Source: Pirellula staleyi DSM 6068 (GTDB lineage: Bacteria; Planctomycetota; Planctomycetia; Pirellulales; Pirellulaceae). From it: a DNA stretch of 54,643 nucleotides. Below are positions 9,465 to 17,801 of the stretch, in pieces; the stretch's first letter is position 1; every line of letters starts with the position of its first letter. A model generated the notes under the pieces. That model saw only the letters and a list, made by a program, of their open reading frames with translations, made no database searches and was not told the DNA's origin. The stretch spans positions 1-54,643 of the forward strand of contig CAMDKL010000019.1 in assembly GCA_945900945.1 (NCBI GenBank), in the 5' to 3' direction. A program made the position numbers and the translations under genes.

Positions 9465-9659
9465 CGTCCCAACTTCCTGCTTGTAGATGGTTACTTTTTG
9501 ATTTAGTTTGGCAATATTCGCTTCATCGGAAAGTTTTTGATAGCCATTGTAGGCGATCCTAGACATCAAAACGCCTAAAGAGGTGATAAAACAAAGGCAA
9601 AGAATGCGAACGTGGCCAATACCGAAACGACCCAAAAAGCGAAAAGTAGGCGAGGACAT
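9327..9659 (-). CDS. GspG-like pseudopilin C-terminal domain protein with N-terminal membrane anchor
   Basis: 110 aa. A single transmembrane helix (residues ~17-33) is followed by a helix and a short beta region. LNQKVTIYKQEVGTLP, then a conserved spacing to TPFGGYYRLHPNQ, matches the pattern of type II secretion major pseudopilins (YYxxxGxxP ... DPWGxxY). The N-terminus lacks a recognisable prepilin peptidase site (no G-F-T-L-x-E), so it is probably a membrane-tethered relative rather than a filament subunit. It overlaps the tail of the truncated frame on the opposite strand. Nothing nearby belongs to a type II secretion operon. Family assignment is by pattern only. Confidence 0.5.
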   Translation of the reverse strand: MSSPTFRFLGRFGIGHVRILCLCFITSLGVLMSRIAYNGYQKLSDEANIAKLNQKVTIYKQEVGTLPDLNLIDLYNKGLTKQRLQRTPFGGYYRLHPNQSVVYNPSIANR

Positions 9660-9786
9660 AGCAGGGCCGAAGTGAGATAGGAGAGATCAAAGCTGTTCTG
9701 ATCCTAGTTCGAAATCTTCCCGTTAACGCATTGATTGCCTGTGTTCTTACACCGAAGAGTTGCAGACCGCGTTGACTTTTCCGAAA

Positions 9787-11100
9787 TTAACGATTCTTCA
9801 ATCGCTTTTGAATTTCCCTCCAACGCTGAGATAGTTCTTTCTCGAAACCACGGTCGGTTGGTCGGTAGTATTGGCGGTCCACCCCCAAGTAGTCCTGAGC
9901 GGCGATGCCGTCCTTGGAATCATGAGAATACTCGTATCCCTGTCCATGTCCGAACTGTTTAGAACCCGCATAATGTCCGTCGCGAAGATGCACCGGTACT
10001 GGAATCACAGTTCCCTCTTGAACATCGTTTTGGGCAGCGGCAATCGCGGTCGTCGCCGAATTGCTTTTGGGAGCCAAAGCCAAATAGATCACAACCTGGG
10101 ACAACGTGAGCTGGCACTCTGGTAATCCGACAAACTCGCAAGCCTGCATGCCTGCCACTGCCATAGGCAATGCATGAGGATCCGCATTGCCTATATCTTC
10201 ACTGGCAAGAATCACCAGTCGTCGGCAGAGAAAACGAATCTCTTCGCCACTTTGGATCGCACGCGAAAGCCAGTACAAAGCGGCATCAACATCCGAGCCG
10301 CGAATGCTTTTAATGAAAGCGCTAGCCATATCGTAATGCTGCTCGCCGCTTGAGTCGAACTGCAGGACTTTTTTCTGCATGCTCTCTCGAACGAGAGCCA
10401 CATCCAGAATGACAGGCGAAGTATTGGATGAGAGTACCGCAAGTTCCAACGCGCCTAAAGCACGGCGTGCATCCCCCTCTGCCATCGTTGCGCAGGCAAC
10501 GAGGGCTTCCGGATCTGCCTGTATGTTGTACATGCCCATCCCCCGAGATCGATCTGCGATGGCGCGTTCCAAGAGTCCAACAATCTCGGCTTCCGTAAGC
10601 GGTTTGAGTTCAAAGAGTTGGGAGCGACTCAGTAAAGCACCGTTGACGGAAAAGAACGGGTTGCTTGTCGTTGCTCCGACCAATGCAACGATTCCATCCT
10701 CGACGTCTGGCAACAAGGCATCTTGCTGAGCCCGATTGAAGCGATGAATCTCGTCGACAAAGAGAATTGGCCTAGCGCCGCCGGTCAAGAGCTCGTCTTT
10801 TGCCCACTGCAACGCTTCACGCAACTCTTTGATACCGCTGGTAACGGCGTTGATTTGGCGAAACTGTCCGCCCGTCTCGATCGCAAGAAGATGGGCCAAA
10901 GTGGTCTTGCCCGTCCCTGGCGGCCCGTAGAACATGACGGATTGCACTCGTTTTGCAGCGATCAGTCGATTCAGGAGCTTTCCTGGTGCCAAAAAATGCG
11001 ATTGTCCAACGAATTCCGAGAGTCTCTTAGGCCGCATGCGGGCTGCCAAAGGTAGTGACTTTTCCCGGTTGACCTTCTCAGTATGTGAAAATAAATCCAT
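9787..11100 (-). CDS. rarA: Replication-associated recombination protein A (RarA/MgsA, AAA+ ATPase)
   Basis: Clamp-loader-like AAA+ ATPase acting at stalled replication forks. Seen: LAARMRPKRLSEFVGQ (family N-terminus), Walker A GPPGTGKT at 59-66, Walker B ILFVDEIHRFN near 105, VGATTSNPFFSVNGALLSR (sensor/arginine region), and the C-terminal tetramerisation domain with SEDIGNADPHALPMAVA. The frame is open to 11241, but the first 47 residues are unlike the family; the ATG at 11100 gives MDLF..., 437 aa, which is standard. It is single and divergent from msrA. Confidence 0.92.
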   Translation of the reverse strand: MDLFSHTEKVNREKSLPLAARMRPKRLSEFVGQSHFLAPGKLLNRLIAAKRVQSVMFYGPPGTGKTTLAHLLAIETGGQFRQINAVTSGIKELREALQWAKDELLTGGARPILFVDEIHRFNRAQQDALLPDVEDGIVALVGATTSNPFFSVNGALLSRSQLFELKPLTEAEIVGLLERAIADRSRGMGMYNIQADPEALVACATMAEGDARRALGALELAVLSSNTSPVILDVALVRESMQKKVLQFDSSGEQHYDMASAFIKSIRGSDVDAALYWLSRAIQSGEEIRFLCRRLVILASEDIGNADPHALPMAVAGMQACEFVGLPECQLTLSQVVIYLALAPKSNSATTAIAAAQNDVQEGTVIPVPVHLRDGHYAGSKQFGHGQGYEYSHDSKDGIAAQDYLGVDRQYYRPTDRGFEKELSQRWREIQKRLKNR

Positions 11101-11256
11101 CAAAACACCCAAAGCCTCGGAAAAGGCAACCCGAACTGCAATTTTAGCGTATTGTAACGTGTCCTGTTCGTACGTTGCCGTCCAGCTAAAATAAAGGGAT
11201 CTCGCTAACCCCCCCTTAGCATAAAATCCGACCGAATTCAATTTTGGAGAAATACG

Positions 11257-11976
11257 ATGAAGAGTGTCCGTCGCAGGCCCGTGATCGTTTTTTTGGCAGC
11301 GATCGTTTTATCGATAAGCTCGGTTTATTGGCTTGTCGCTCAAGAGAAAACAACTGGCAGCAAGACCGCAATCAAAACACCCAACTCCAGTAATGCATCT
11401 GAGGAAAGCAAATTGGAAACGGCAACATTTGGCGGCGGATGTTTTTGGTGCGTGGAAGCGGTCTATCAACGGGTCGACGGAGTGAAGACCGTCGTCTCGG
11501 GATACGCTGGCGGCAAAGTTGTAAATCCATCCTACGAAGCTGTGTGCACTGGACAAACGGGGCATGCAGAAGTTTGCCAGATTACATTTGACCCCGATGT
11601 AGTTTCGTTCGATGAGATGCTGTTGATTTTCTTCAAGACGCATGACCCGACGGAATTAAACAAACAGGGGGCCGATGTCGGAACTCAATATCGGTCCGTG
11701 GTTTTCTATAACGACGATGCGCAACGCGAAGCGGCAGAGAAGATGAAGGCCAAGCTTTTGGAAGAAAAAGCCTTCAGGAAAATCACAACGGAAATTAGCC
11801 CCCTACCCGACTTCTATCCCGCCGAAAATTATCACCAAAACTATTTCAAGTTGCATCCGGGACAAGCCTATTGCCGAAACATTATCGTTGACAAAGTGGC
11901 CAAGTTCGAAAAACTCTTCAAGGAAAACAGCAAACTGCAGAACGAACGCGAAGCGAAAAAAAACGCAAAGAAGTAA
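11257..11976 (+). CDS. msrA: Exported peptide-methionine (S)-S-oxide reductase
   Basis: Reduces methionine-S-sulfoxide in proteins. The catalytic motif GCFWC is present (Cys62 catalytic, Cys65), with TGHAEVCQITFDP, the H-D-P-T-xxN-x-QG-x-D signature, and a C-terminal YC that can act as resolving cysteine. The first ~28 residues (RRR then a hydrophobic stretch, ending near VAQ) form a signal peptide or anchor, so this copy should act in the periplasm. The C-terminal ~20 residues are Lys/Glu-rich. GGAGA lies 7 bases before the ATG. No msrB is adjacent. Confidence 0.92.
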   Translation: MKSVRRRPVIVFLAAIVLSISSVYWLVAQEKTTGSKTAIKTPNSSNASEESKLETATFGGGCFWCVEAVYQRVDGVKTVVSGYAGGKVVNPSYEAVCTGQTGHAEVCQITFDPDVVSFDEMLLIFFKTHDPTELNKQGADVGTQYRSVVFYNDDAQREAAEKMKAKLLEEKAFRKITTEISPLPDFYPAENYHQNYFKLHPGQAYCRNIIVDKVAKFEKLFKENSKLQNEREAKKNAKK

Positions 11977-12125
11977 TGTAATAATTGACGCTATTCGGCA
12001 AACTCCTCCATCTAATTGCGAGGCTTTGCGGTAGCAAGTTTTCCTACTCCCTTGGAGGTCTTCCAGTTTACCACACTGTGATTTCCTCGTGAAGTCACCC
12101 ATCTTTTAGGGAGGGTGACCATGCC

Positions 12126-12155
12126 AGTGATTTTTAGCACAGTGATTTTTAGCAC
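12126..12155 (+). repeat. Perfect 15-bp tandem duplication upstream of fabI
   Basis: AGTGATTTTTAGCAC occurs at 12126-12140 and again immediately at 12141-12155. Related CACAGTG/CACTGTG words lie on either side (around 12074 and 12170). The duplication sits ~120 bases before the fabI start, in a 299-bp gap that otherwise has no gene. It may be an operator pair or simply a slippage duplication. Confidence 0.6.
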
Positions 12156-12275
12156 GATGCTCAATTTCACAGTGTTGTCATTGTGAGCTGGGCTTGTCGA
12201 TGGCTACCTGGAGCGGGTAGTCTAAGCGGCTGGCAAAGTTCTCATTCATCTTTTCAATGGTTAAGGTTCGGCTCA

Positions 12276-13103
12276 ATGAAGTTATTCGAAGGCAAGAAGG
12301 GATTGATTCTTGGGGTAGCAAATGATCGCTCAATCGCTTGGGCGATCGCTCGCGAGATTATGGAACACGGTGGGGTCTGCGGATTTTCCCATTTGCCGGA
12401 TAAACCCGAGGACGAAAAGAAGAAAAACCGAATGCGGGTTTCCAAGTGCACGGTCGCATACCCAAGCCAAACCGCTTTCCTCGAACCGCTGGATGTCCAA
12501 GATGACGCACAAGTCGACGCCTTCATGAAAATGGCCGGCGAAAAGATGGGGAACATCGACTTCCTTTTGCACTCGATCGCCTTTGCCGACCGTGATGATT
12601 TGTCTCGAGAGACTGTCGAGACAAGCCGCGCGGGTTTCAAGCTAGCGATGGACGTCAGCGTCTATAGCTTGATTTCAGTCACCAACGCTGCTCGCCCTAT
12701 CCTCAACCCAGAAGCCTCCGTTCTTGCCATGACCTATTTCGGCGGTGAGAAGTGCGTACCTGGGTACAACGTCATGGGGATTTGCAAAGCCGCACTGGAT
12801 GCTACCGTTCGCTACTTGGCTTACGATATGGGTCCCAGAAACATTCGGGTCAACGCGGTCAGCGCCGGTCCACTAAAAACCTTGGCTGGAGTTGCCGCAG
12901 GCGTTGGCGAAATGCAAGAGTACTATGGATACGTGGCACCGCTTGGGCGTTGCGTCACGCACGAAGAAGTAGGTCGCTCCGGCGCTTATTTGATGAGCCC
13001 CTACAGCGGCGGTATCACCGGCGAAATCCTACACGTTGATGCTGGCTACAATATCATGGGCAGCCCAGGTAGATTGTTGCACGAATTCGCCAAAAAGAAG
13101 TAG
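12276..13103 (+). CDS. fabI: Enoyl-[acyl-carrier-protein] reductase (NADH)
   Basis: Short-chain dehydrogenase that performs the last reduction in type II fatty acid elongation. The FabI-type fold is shown by GVANDRSIAWAIA (NAD loop, residues 13-25), the LLHSIAFA strand and the FabI-specific catalytic set Tyr154, Tyr164 and Lys171 in YFGG...GYNVMGICK (Y-x6-K). HVDAGYNIMG closes the fold. An upstream in-frame start at 12183 would add 31 residues that do not belong to the family; the ATG at 12276 gives 275 aa, typical of FabI. It is monocistronic; the full intergenic repeat begins 33 bases after the stop. Confidence 0.93.
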   Translation: MKLFEGKKGLILGVANDRSIAWAIAREIMEHGGVCGFSHLPDKPEDEKKKNRMRVSKCTVAYPSQTAFLEPLDVQDDAQVDAFMKMAGEKMGNIDFLLHSIAFADRDDLSRETVETSRAGFKLAMDVSVYSLISVTNAARPILNPEASVLAMTYFGGEKCVPGYNVMGICKAALDATVRYLAYDMGPRNIRVNAVSAGPLKTLAGVAAGVGEMQEYYGYVAPLGRCVTHEEVGRSGAYLMSPYSGGITGEILHVDAGYNIMGSPGRLLHEFAKKK

Positions 13104-13136
13104 CCAAAAAATCGTCGAACCGGTCGGCATTAGCCC

Positions 13137-13255
13137 AATGGCACTCACTGTTTTTCGTGAACCGGTGGGCGCTAGCCCCGGGCCCGAATTCGCTGGCTAA
13201 TTCGTTTAAAACCAAGCCCGAGGTTAGCGCCAAAGGTTTTAAAGTGAGTGCCATT
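13137..13255 (+). repeat. Complete two-armed intergenic repeat with 13-bp terminal inverted repeats
   Basis: AATGGCACTCACT at 13137-13149 is matched perfectly by AGTGAGTGCCATT at 13243-13255. The left arm carries CGTGAACCGGTGGGCGCTAGCC (core 13168-13177). The right arm carries ACCAAGCCCGAGGTTAGCGCC. Both arms recur at 44.3 kb, and the left arm alone recurs at 2.9 and 24.8 kb. There is no coding capacity and no obvious target-site duplication. It fills the gap between fabI and the phosphoesterase gene. Confidence 0.8.
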
Positions 13256-13278
13256 AGGTCCAAGCCAATACCTAAAAC

Positions 13279-14187
13279 ATGAATGAAATCCAAAACATAA
13301 CACCCTTGAGCCGACGTGCGTTTCTCCACGATAGCTCATTGCTACTAACCGCGTCAGCTCTTGCGACATCCGAAGCGCTCTTTGCCGACGACAACTCGCC
13401 GCTACTCAAATCACCATTGCTTCGTGTCGGCTTGCTCACCGACCTGCACTTCGCCGACAAGGATCCGGCTGGCACTCGCCATTATCGGGAGACACTCCCT
13501 AAGCTCGCAGAGGCCGCATCGCAATTCAAAACGAACAAACCCGACTTGATCGTCGAACTCGGTGATTTGATCGATGCTGCTGATTCGACCGAAGTGGAGT
13601 TGAGTTACCTTGCCAAGATCAATGAACTGTTTGCAGCCATCGCACAGGATCGGCATTACGTACTCGGTAACCATTGCGTCGACATGCTGACCAAGGACGA
13701 GTTTCTGGGAAACGTTGGACAAAAAGAATCTTATTATTCATTCGATCGCAACGGCGTTCACTTTATCGTGCTCGACGCATGCTTTCGAAAGGACGGGAAG
13801 CCCTATGGTCGGAAAAATTCAGCTTGGGATGACGCAAATATCCCCGCAGCCGAAGTCGAATGGTTACGAGACGATCTCAAAAAGGCAGATGGCAGAGTCA
13901 TCGTTCTAGCCCATCAACGCTTGGACGGCAACAACCAGCACTGCGTGAAGAATGCGGCCGAAGTTCGCAGCCTACTAGAAGGATCGCAGAAAGTCTCCGC
14001 CGTTTTTCAAGGACACAGCCACCAGAACGCATACGCTGAAATCGGACACATCCACTACTGCACGTTGGCAGCCATGGTGGAGGGTTCTGGAGTAACCAAC
14101 AATGGCTACACAATTCTCAATATTCACTCTGACGGTTCTCTCCACCTCTATGGCTTTCGAAGGCAGAAAAACTATGATTGGTCCTGA
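13279..14187 (+). CDS. Exported calcineurin-like metallophosphoesterase
   Basis: 302 aa. The N-terminal LSRRAFL followed by a hydrophobic stretch to ~residue 35 is a twin-arginine-type export signal. The phosphoesterase metal motifs appear in order: TDLHFAD (D-x-H), ELGDLIDAAD (G-D-x-x-D), LGNHCVD (G-N-H), VLAHQR (His) and QGHSHQ (G-H-x-H). The set is complete, so the enzyme is probably active on a phosphodiester or phosphomonoester in the periplasm. Its 3' end overlaps or abuts the ThuA-like gene, suggesting co-transcription. Confidence 0.85.
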   Translation: MNEIQNITPLSRRAFLHDSSLLLTASALATSEALFADDNSPLLKSPLLRVGLLTDLHFADKDPAGTRHYRETLPKLAEAASQFKTNKPDLIVELGDLIDAADSTEVELSYLAKINELFAAIAQDRHYVLGNHCVDMLTKDEFLGNVGQKESYYSFDRNGVHFIVLDACFRKDGKPYGRKNSAWDDANIPAAEVEWLRDDLKKADGRVIVLAHQRLDGNNQHCVKNAAEVRSLLEGSQKVSAVFQGHSHQNAYAEIGHIHYCTLAAMVEGSGVTNNGYTILNIHSDGSLHLYGFRRQKNYDWS

Positions 14188-15088
14188 TCCACGCTTTACT
14201 AAATGGATGACGCGATTGTCTTCGTTCGTCGCGTTGTCGTTCTTATTTGTCGGTACGAACTACGCCCAAACGGACGCCGCGAAAGGCAATCAAAAAATCG
14301 TACTCGTTGCAGGTGAGACAGCTCTCGTCGATACCGTCGGGCATCATGACTATCTAGCCGGATGCGCAGTCCTCGAAGCCTTGCTGGGACAGACCAAGGG
14401 CGTGGAAACCGTGCAAGTTAAAAACGGATGGCCCTCCGATGAGACTGTCTTTTCGAATGCGAAAGCCGTCGTCTTCTACACCGATGGTGGTGGCAAGCAA
14501 GCGTTTCTCGATCCCCCGCAGCGAACAACCAAGCTTCAATCCATGGTGGATAGCGGTGTTGGTATCGTGATGATCCATCAATCCGTCGACTTTCCAGAGT
14601 CATTTGCGGATCAAGCCAAAAGCTGGCTGGGTGGCATCTACTCGACCGGGTCAGGACGCGGCCATTGGGACAGCAATCACGTCGATTTCCCAAAGCATCC
14701 CATTGCAAGCGGTGTGACGCCCTGGAAAATCAATGATGGTTGGCTCAATGCAATTCACTTCGTGGATGGAATGAAGGGCATTACGCCTTTGGTGTGGTCA
14801 GGCAAAGAGTATGCAGGTAGCCGTGCTGGGTTGGACGCGGACATAGTTGCTTGGTCTTACCAACGCTCCAATGGCGGTCGCTCTTTTTCGTTTACCGGCT
14901 TGGACGCTCATTCGGCTTGGTCGCTACCTGGAATGCGACAATTGGTAGTCAACGGAGTACTATGGACTGCGGGAGTCGAGATTCCAATTGCAGGAGCGGC
15001 CAATGAAATCGACGACAAGCAGTTAACGGCCATGCAAACGCCAAGAACACCCAAGAAACCAGCGGCACAGAAACCTGTTACAAAGTAG
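14174..15088 (+). CDS. Exported ThuA-like domain protein
   Basis: Contains a ThuA/trehalose-utilisation-like glutamine-amidotransferase fold, common in planctomycete exported proteins: KIVLVAGETALVDTVGHHDY, VVFYTDGGG, GVGIVMIHQSVDFP, WLGGIY, then HPIASGVTPWKINDGW and FSFTGLDAHSAWSLPGMRQLVVNGVLW. The glutaminase Cys is absent, as usual for ThuA, so the function is unknown. The frame is open from 14102; ATG at 14174 (slightly overlapping the previous stop) or at 14207 (residues then begin MTRLSSFVALSFLFVG, a signal peptide) are the credible starts. The tail is Lys/Pro-rich. It likely forms an operon with the phosphoesterase. Confidence 0.8.
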   Translation: MIGPDPRFTKWMTRLSSFVALSFLFVGTNYAQTDAAKGNQKIVLVAGETALVDTVGHHDYLAGCAVLEALLGQTKGVETVQVKNGWPSDETVFSNAKAVVFYTDGGGKQAFLDPPQRTTKLQSMVDSGVGIVMIHQSVDFPESFADQAKSWLGGIYSTGSGRGHWDSNHVDFPKHPIASGVTPWKINDGWLNAIHFVDGMKGITPLVWSGKEYAGSRAGLDADIVAWSYQRSNGGRSFSFTGLDAHSAWSLPGMRQLVVNGVLWTAGVEIPIAGAANEIDDKQLTAMQTPRTPKKPAAQKPVTK

Positions 15089-15093
15089 ATGAA

Positions 15094-15474
15094 CTACTTT
15101 GATTTGATGTCATAATCAAAGGTGTTGTTTCCTGACTTGACTTCAAACTTGATCTCGGATTTCTCGGAAAATTGAGCCGGTATGCCCTTCTTTCCTTCTG
15201 CACCGGTCGGCCAAACAAAACTGACCGTGCTCGGGCCAACCTTAGCGCCCTTTACTTGGTAGGTGTAGATCAGATCGTATTTCCCTTGCGCATCTGTTTC
15301 GCTCGTCGCTGTACGGCCTTCGTCTGGCCGAAAATTGACGATAAGGCCTTCGATGGGTGCCCCATCCATCGTTACTTTTCCAGATACACGTCCCAAAGGT
15401 GGCCGGTCGCTTTGCGAACAACCGAAAAGCGAACCAAGCAGAACGAGCCCGACTACAAATCTAACATTCAACAT
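15094..15474 (-). CDS. Planctomycete lipoprotein with carboxypeptidase-regulatory-like beta domain
   Basis: 126 aa. The lipobox LLGSLFGC lies at the end of a short signal. The mature part has the pattern GRVSGKVTMDGAPIEGLIVNFRPD...ATSETDAQGKYDLIY, typical of the transthyretin/carboxypeptidase-regulatory-like fold found in many planctomycete lipoproteins. The start ATG at 15474 has GGAG nine bases upstream; the frame is open 14 codons further but without such a site. It lies 67 bp downstream of a DUF1559 gene on the same strand, the usual arrangement for this pair. Likely an outer-membrane or periplasmic structural accessory; no enzymatic motif. Confidence 0.75.
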   Translation of the reverse strand: MLNVRFVVGLVLLGSLFGCSQSDRPPLGRVSGKVTMDGAPIEGLIVNFRPDEGRTATSETDAQGKYDLIYTYQVKGAKVGPSTVSFVWPTGAEGKKGIPAQFSEKSEIKFEVKSGNNTFDYDIKSK

Positions 15475-15541
15475 TGAGAACAACTCCAAAAATATCGAAT
15501 CGAACAAAGAAATCATAGCTCAAACCGTTTCTCCTTACGTT

Positions 15542-16612
15542 CTAGAAAGCCCCCACGACGCCACCATCGGCTTTTCCAATAAGTCGTTCAAAGGTACTAT
15601 CAATCCAAGCCCCGTTGATTAATGTTCCTGGAATGGTTTGTTGGTTGTAGTCGATGCTTTCGCTAATGAAGTGAACCGACCCATCGTTCAATACAAACAT
15701 CGCACCGCCAGAATGATTACTGCTGTATCCGCGAGGCTGATGGATACGATTGTTGGCACTCCAGTTGATACCGTTGTAGGCAAGCCCAAGGACACACATC
15801 GCTGCCGCCTTGATGCCAGCACTGGTTCCCGGCGTGTTCACGGTCGAACTGAAACCGAGTGCATTACCTGCACCTACAGTTAAATTGTGATATCGAAACG
15901 CTCGTTCACCTATTAGAATCGTGTTGCTAGTCCCATCAGTAATTTCACCTAAATTACATTTCGAGTTTAGCCAAGCGACGCCGGTTGCTGGCCCATACTG
16001 TGGCCAAACTGGAGGGGTTGTGCTCACGCTGCTACATGCGGACATAATGTAATTCGACTTTGCGATCGCGATGCGGTTCGTGCCGTTGGATGTGACGAAG
16101 CGGTTGTACCATGGGGCGTTTGCATTGGCAGGTGCATCGGACAGAGTTTGATCAAAATTATTGAGGCCTGGACCTGTATCCGACGGGCATTGAAAGAACG
16201 GAAGTGACGTTGTCAATGCGGCGAGTCCAACAGGTGTTGCAAGCAATGCGTCCATGCTTGTTTGCCCTGGATTCAAAGTGTTGTACAGAGCAGTTTGCTC
16301 GATGTAGGGCAGAACGAATGCTCCCCATGACCAATGCGTTCTCTGTGTAACAGACATCATGGCAGCCGTATTCAATGCACCGGCGGGGTAATTCGTGATG
16401 AATCCTGATGGAATTGATTTGCAAACATCGTGATAGTTTTGAACAGCCAGTCCCAACTGCTTTAAGTTGTTGGAACACTGCATGCGTCGAGCCGCCTCAC
16501 GAGCCGCTTGAACTGCCGGCAGCAGAAGCCCGAGGAGGATGCCAATGATCGCAATGACCACTAGCAATTCCACCAACGTAAAACCGTTTCGTACAACGTT
16601 TCTTGTTTTCAT
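15542..16612 (-). CDS. DUF1559 pseudopilin-like protein with prepilin leader
   Basis: 356 aa. Type IV prepilin leader: [31 protein letters not shown], cleavage expected between Gly10 and Phe11, followed directly by the DUF1559 signature [17 protein letters not shown]. The C-terminus has the H-x9-DG motif ([12 protein letters not shown]). Such proteins are abundant in planctomycetes and thought to be surface or secretion-system-associated; their exact role is unknown. It is followed by a lipoprotein gene and is divergent from a second DUF1559 gene. Confidence 0.92.
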   Translation of the reverse strand: MKTRNVVRNGFTLVELLVVIAIIGILLGLLLPAVQAAREAARRMQCSNNLKQLGLAVQNYHDVCKSIPSGFITNYPAGALNTAAMMSVTQRTHWSWGAFVLPYIEQTALYNTLNPGQTSMDALLATPVGLAALTTSLPFFQCPSDTGPGLNNFDQTLSDAPANANAPWYNRFVTSNGTNRIAIAKSNYIMSACSSVSTTPPVWPQYGPATGVAWLNSKCNLGEITDGTSNTILIGERAFRYHNLTVGAGNALGFSSTVNTPGTSAGIKAAAMCVLGLAYNGINWSANNRIHQPRGYSSNHSGGAMFVLNDGSVHFISESIDYNQQTIPGTLINGAWIDSTFERLIGKADGGVVGAF

Positions 16613-16826
16613 AAGAAGTAGCCTTTGTCACCCAAAAAATAGAATCGATTACGCATTTTTCTAGAAGTAGGATTTATGGATCGCATGTTCAGCTGATGCT
16701 GTTTAGTGCAGCAATCACTTTATGCTTGTTTGGCGACGCCCGTCAATCGTTTAGAGCAGCCGGACACCCCAAAAAACACGCCTTAAAAAGTAGTTTAATT
16801 ATTCAACTAATCTAGTCGGTCGAAAA

Positions 16827-17801
16827 ATGCAGTGTTCCAATAATATTCGCCAGTTAGGATTGGCATCGCACAACTTCGAAAGCGCCCTCAAGTACTTCCC
16901 ACCGCGAAGGCACACGGTCGTTCTGCCGGCTCCGACGACAAATATTCCGACTACATATTCATCCGATGGTGCAGTGCAGGCATTGATTTTGCCGTATATC
17001 GAGCAAGGCAACAAATCGGTCCTTTTCAATATGAATTATGGCGTTAATTCCGATGCTCCAATCAACACAAGCTTTCCAGCACTTGCCAATGCCAATCTCG
17101 CAGCTCGAACCGGTGATGTCCCGAGTTACATTTGCCCATCCGATCCGTCGTCGGCTTTAGAGGGACCCACCGCTAGTCCTAAACAGGGGCGGAATAACTA
17201 TATGGCTTCGATGGGAGGTTCGTCCGACTATCGAGGTGGAACAGCAGTTGATGGCATATTTGCAGCACCCAATCCTTCCGCTGGACAAGTATTGAAGGGA
17301 CCGAGTCACGGATCGATTACAGATGGAACGAGTAATACAGCTATGTTTACCGAAGTGAAGAGAGGAACTTTTCGCAATGACGGGACCGGAAACTTCGATC
17401 ATACAACTGCTTTTATGGGGGCTACTGCCTATACTGGGATTCAGATAACAGACGGACGGACGGTTCCTCAATGTTTGCCAAACGGTCAAAACACAACTGG
17501 CACCTGGCTCCGATACTCAGGTCTTCAGTACTTTCGAGCTCTTCCGTCCACTTTCATGTATACCCATACTCTTCCAATTAATTGGAACAAACAAGCATCA
17601 AACCCTGCACAGCAAAGATACAGCTGTGGTACTACTAGTTTGGTGGTGGGGCATCTTGCTGCATCGAGTTACCATACGGGAGGAGTGAATTCGGTCTATG
17701 CAGATGGTTCGGTTCGATTCTTGTCAGATGGCACGGATTTCGTAATTTGGCAAAACACTGGCAGTAAGGCAGGTGGCGAAGTGCAGGTGGTAAATGAATA
17801 A
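16827..17801 (+). CDS. DUF1559 protein lacking the prepilin leader
   Basis: 324 aa. It begins exactly at MQCSNNIRQLGLASHNF, the point where DUF1559 follows the prepilin helix, and ends with HTGGVNSVYADG (H-x9-DG) and the GSVRFLSDG element. The expected leader and helix are not encoded upstream in any frame of 16613-16826; the frame meets a TAG at 16815-16817. Without it, the protein should not enter the pilin-like membrane pathway. It may be a truncated, decaying copy or use another partner for export. It overlaps the downstream lipoprotein gene by eight bases, so the transcript unit is still organised like an intact pair. Confidence 0.8.
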   Translation: MQCSNNIRQLGLASHNFESALKYFPPRRHTVVLPAPTTNIPTTYSSDGAVQALILPYIEQGNKSVLFNMNYGVNSDAPINTSFPALANANLAARTGDVPSYICPSDPSSALEGPTASPKQGRNNYMASMGGSSDYRGGTAVDGIFAAPNPSAGQVLKGPSHGSITDGTSNTAMFTEVKRGTFRNDGTGNFDHTTAFMGATAYTGIQITDGRTVPQCLPNGQNTTGTWLRYSGLQYFRALPSTFMYTHTLPINWNKQASNPAQQRYSCGTTSLVVGHLAASSYHTGGVNSVYADGSVRFLSDGTDFVIWQNTGSKAGGEVQVVNE

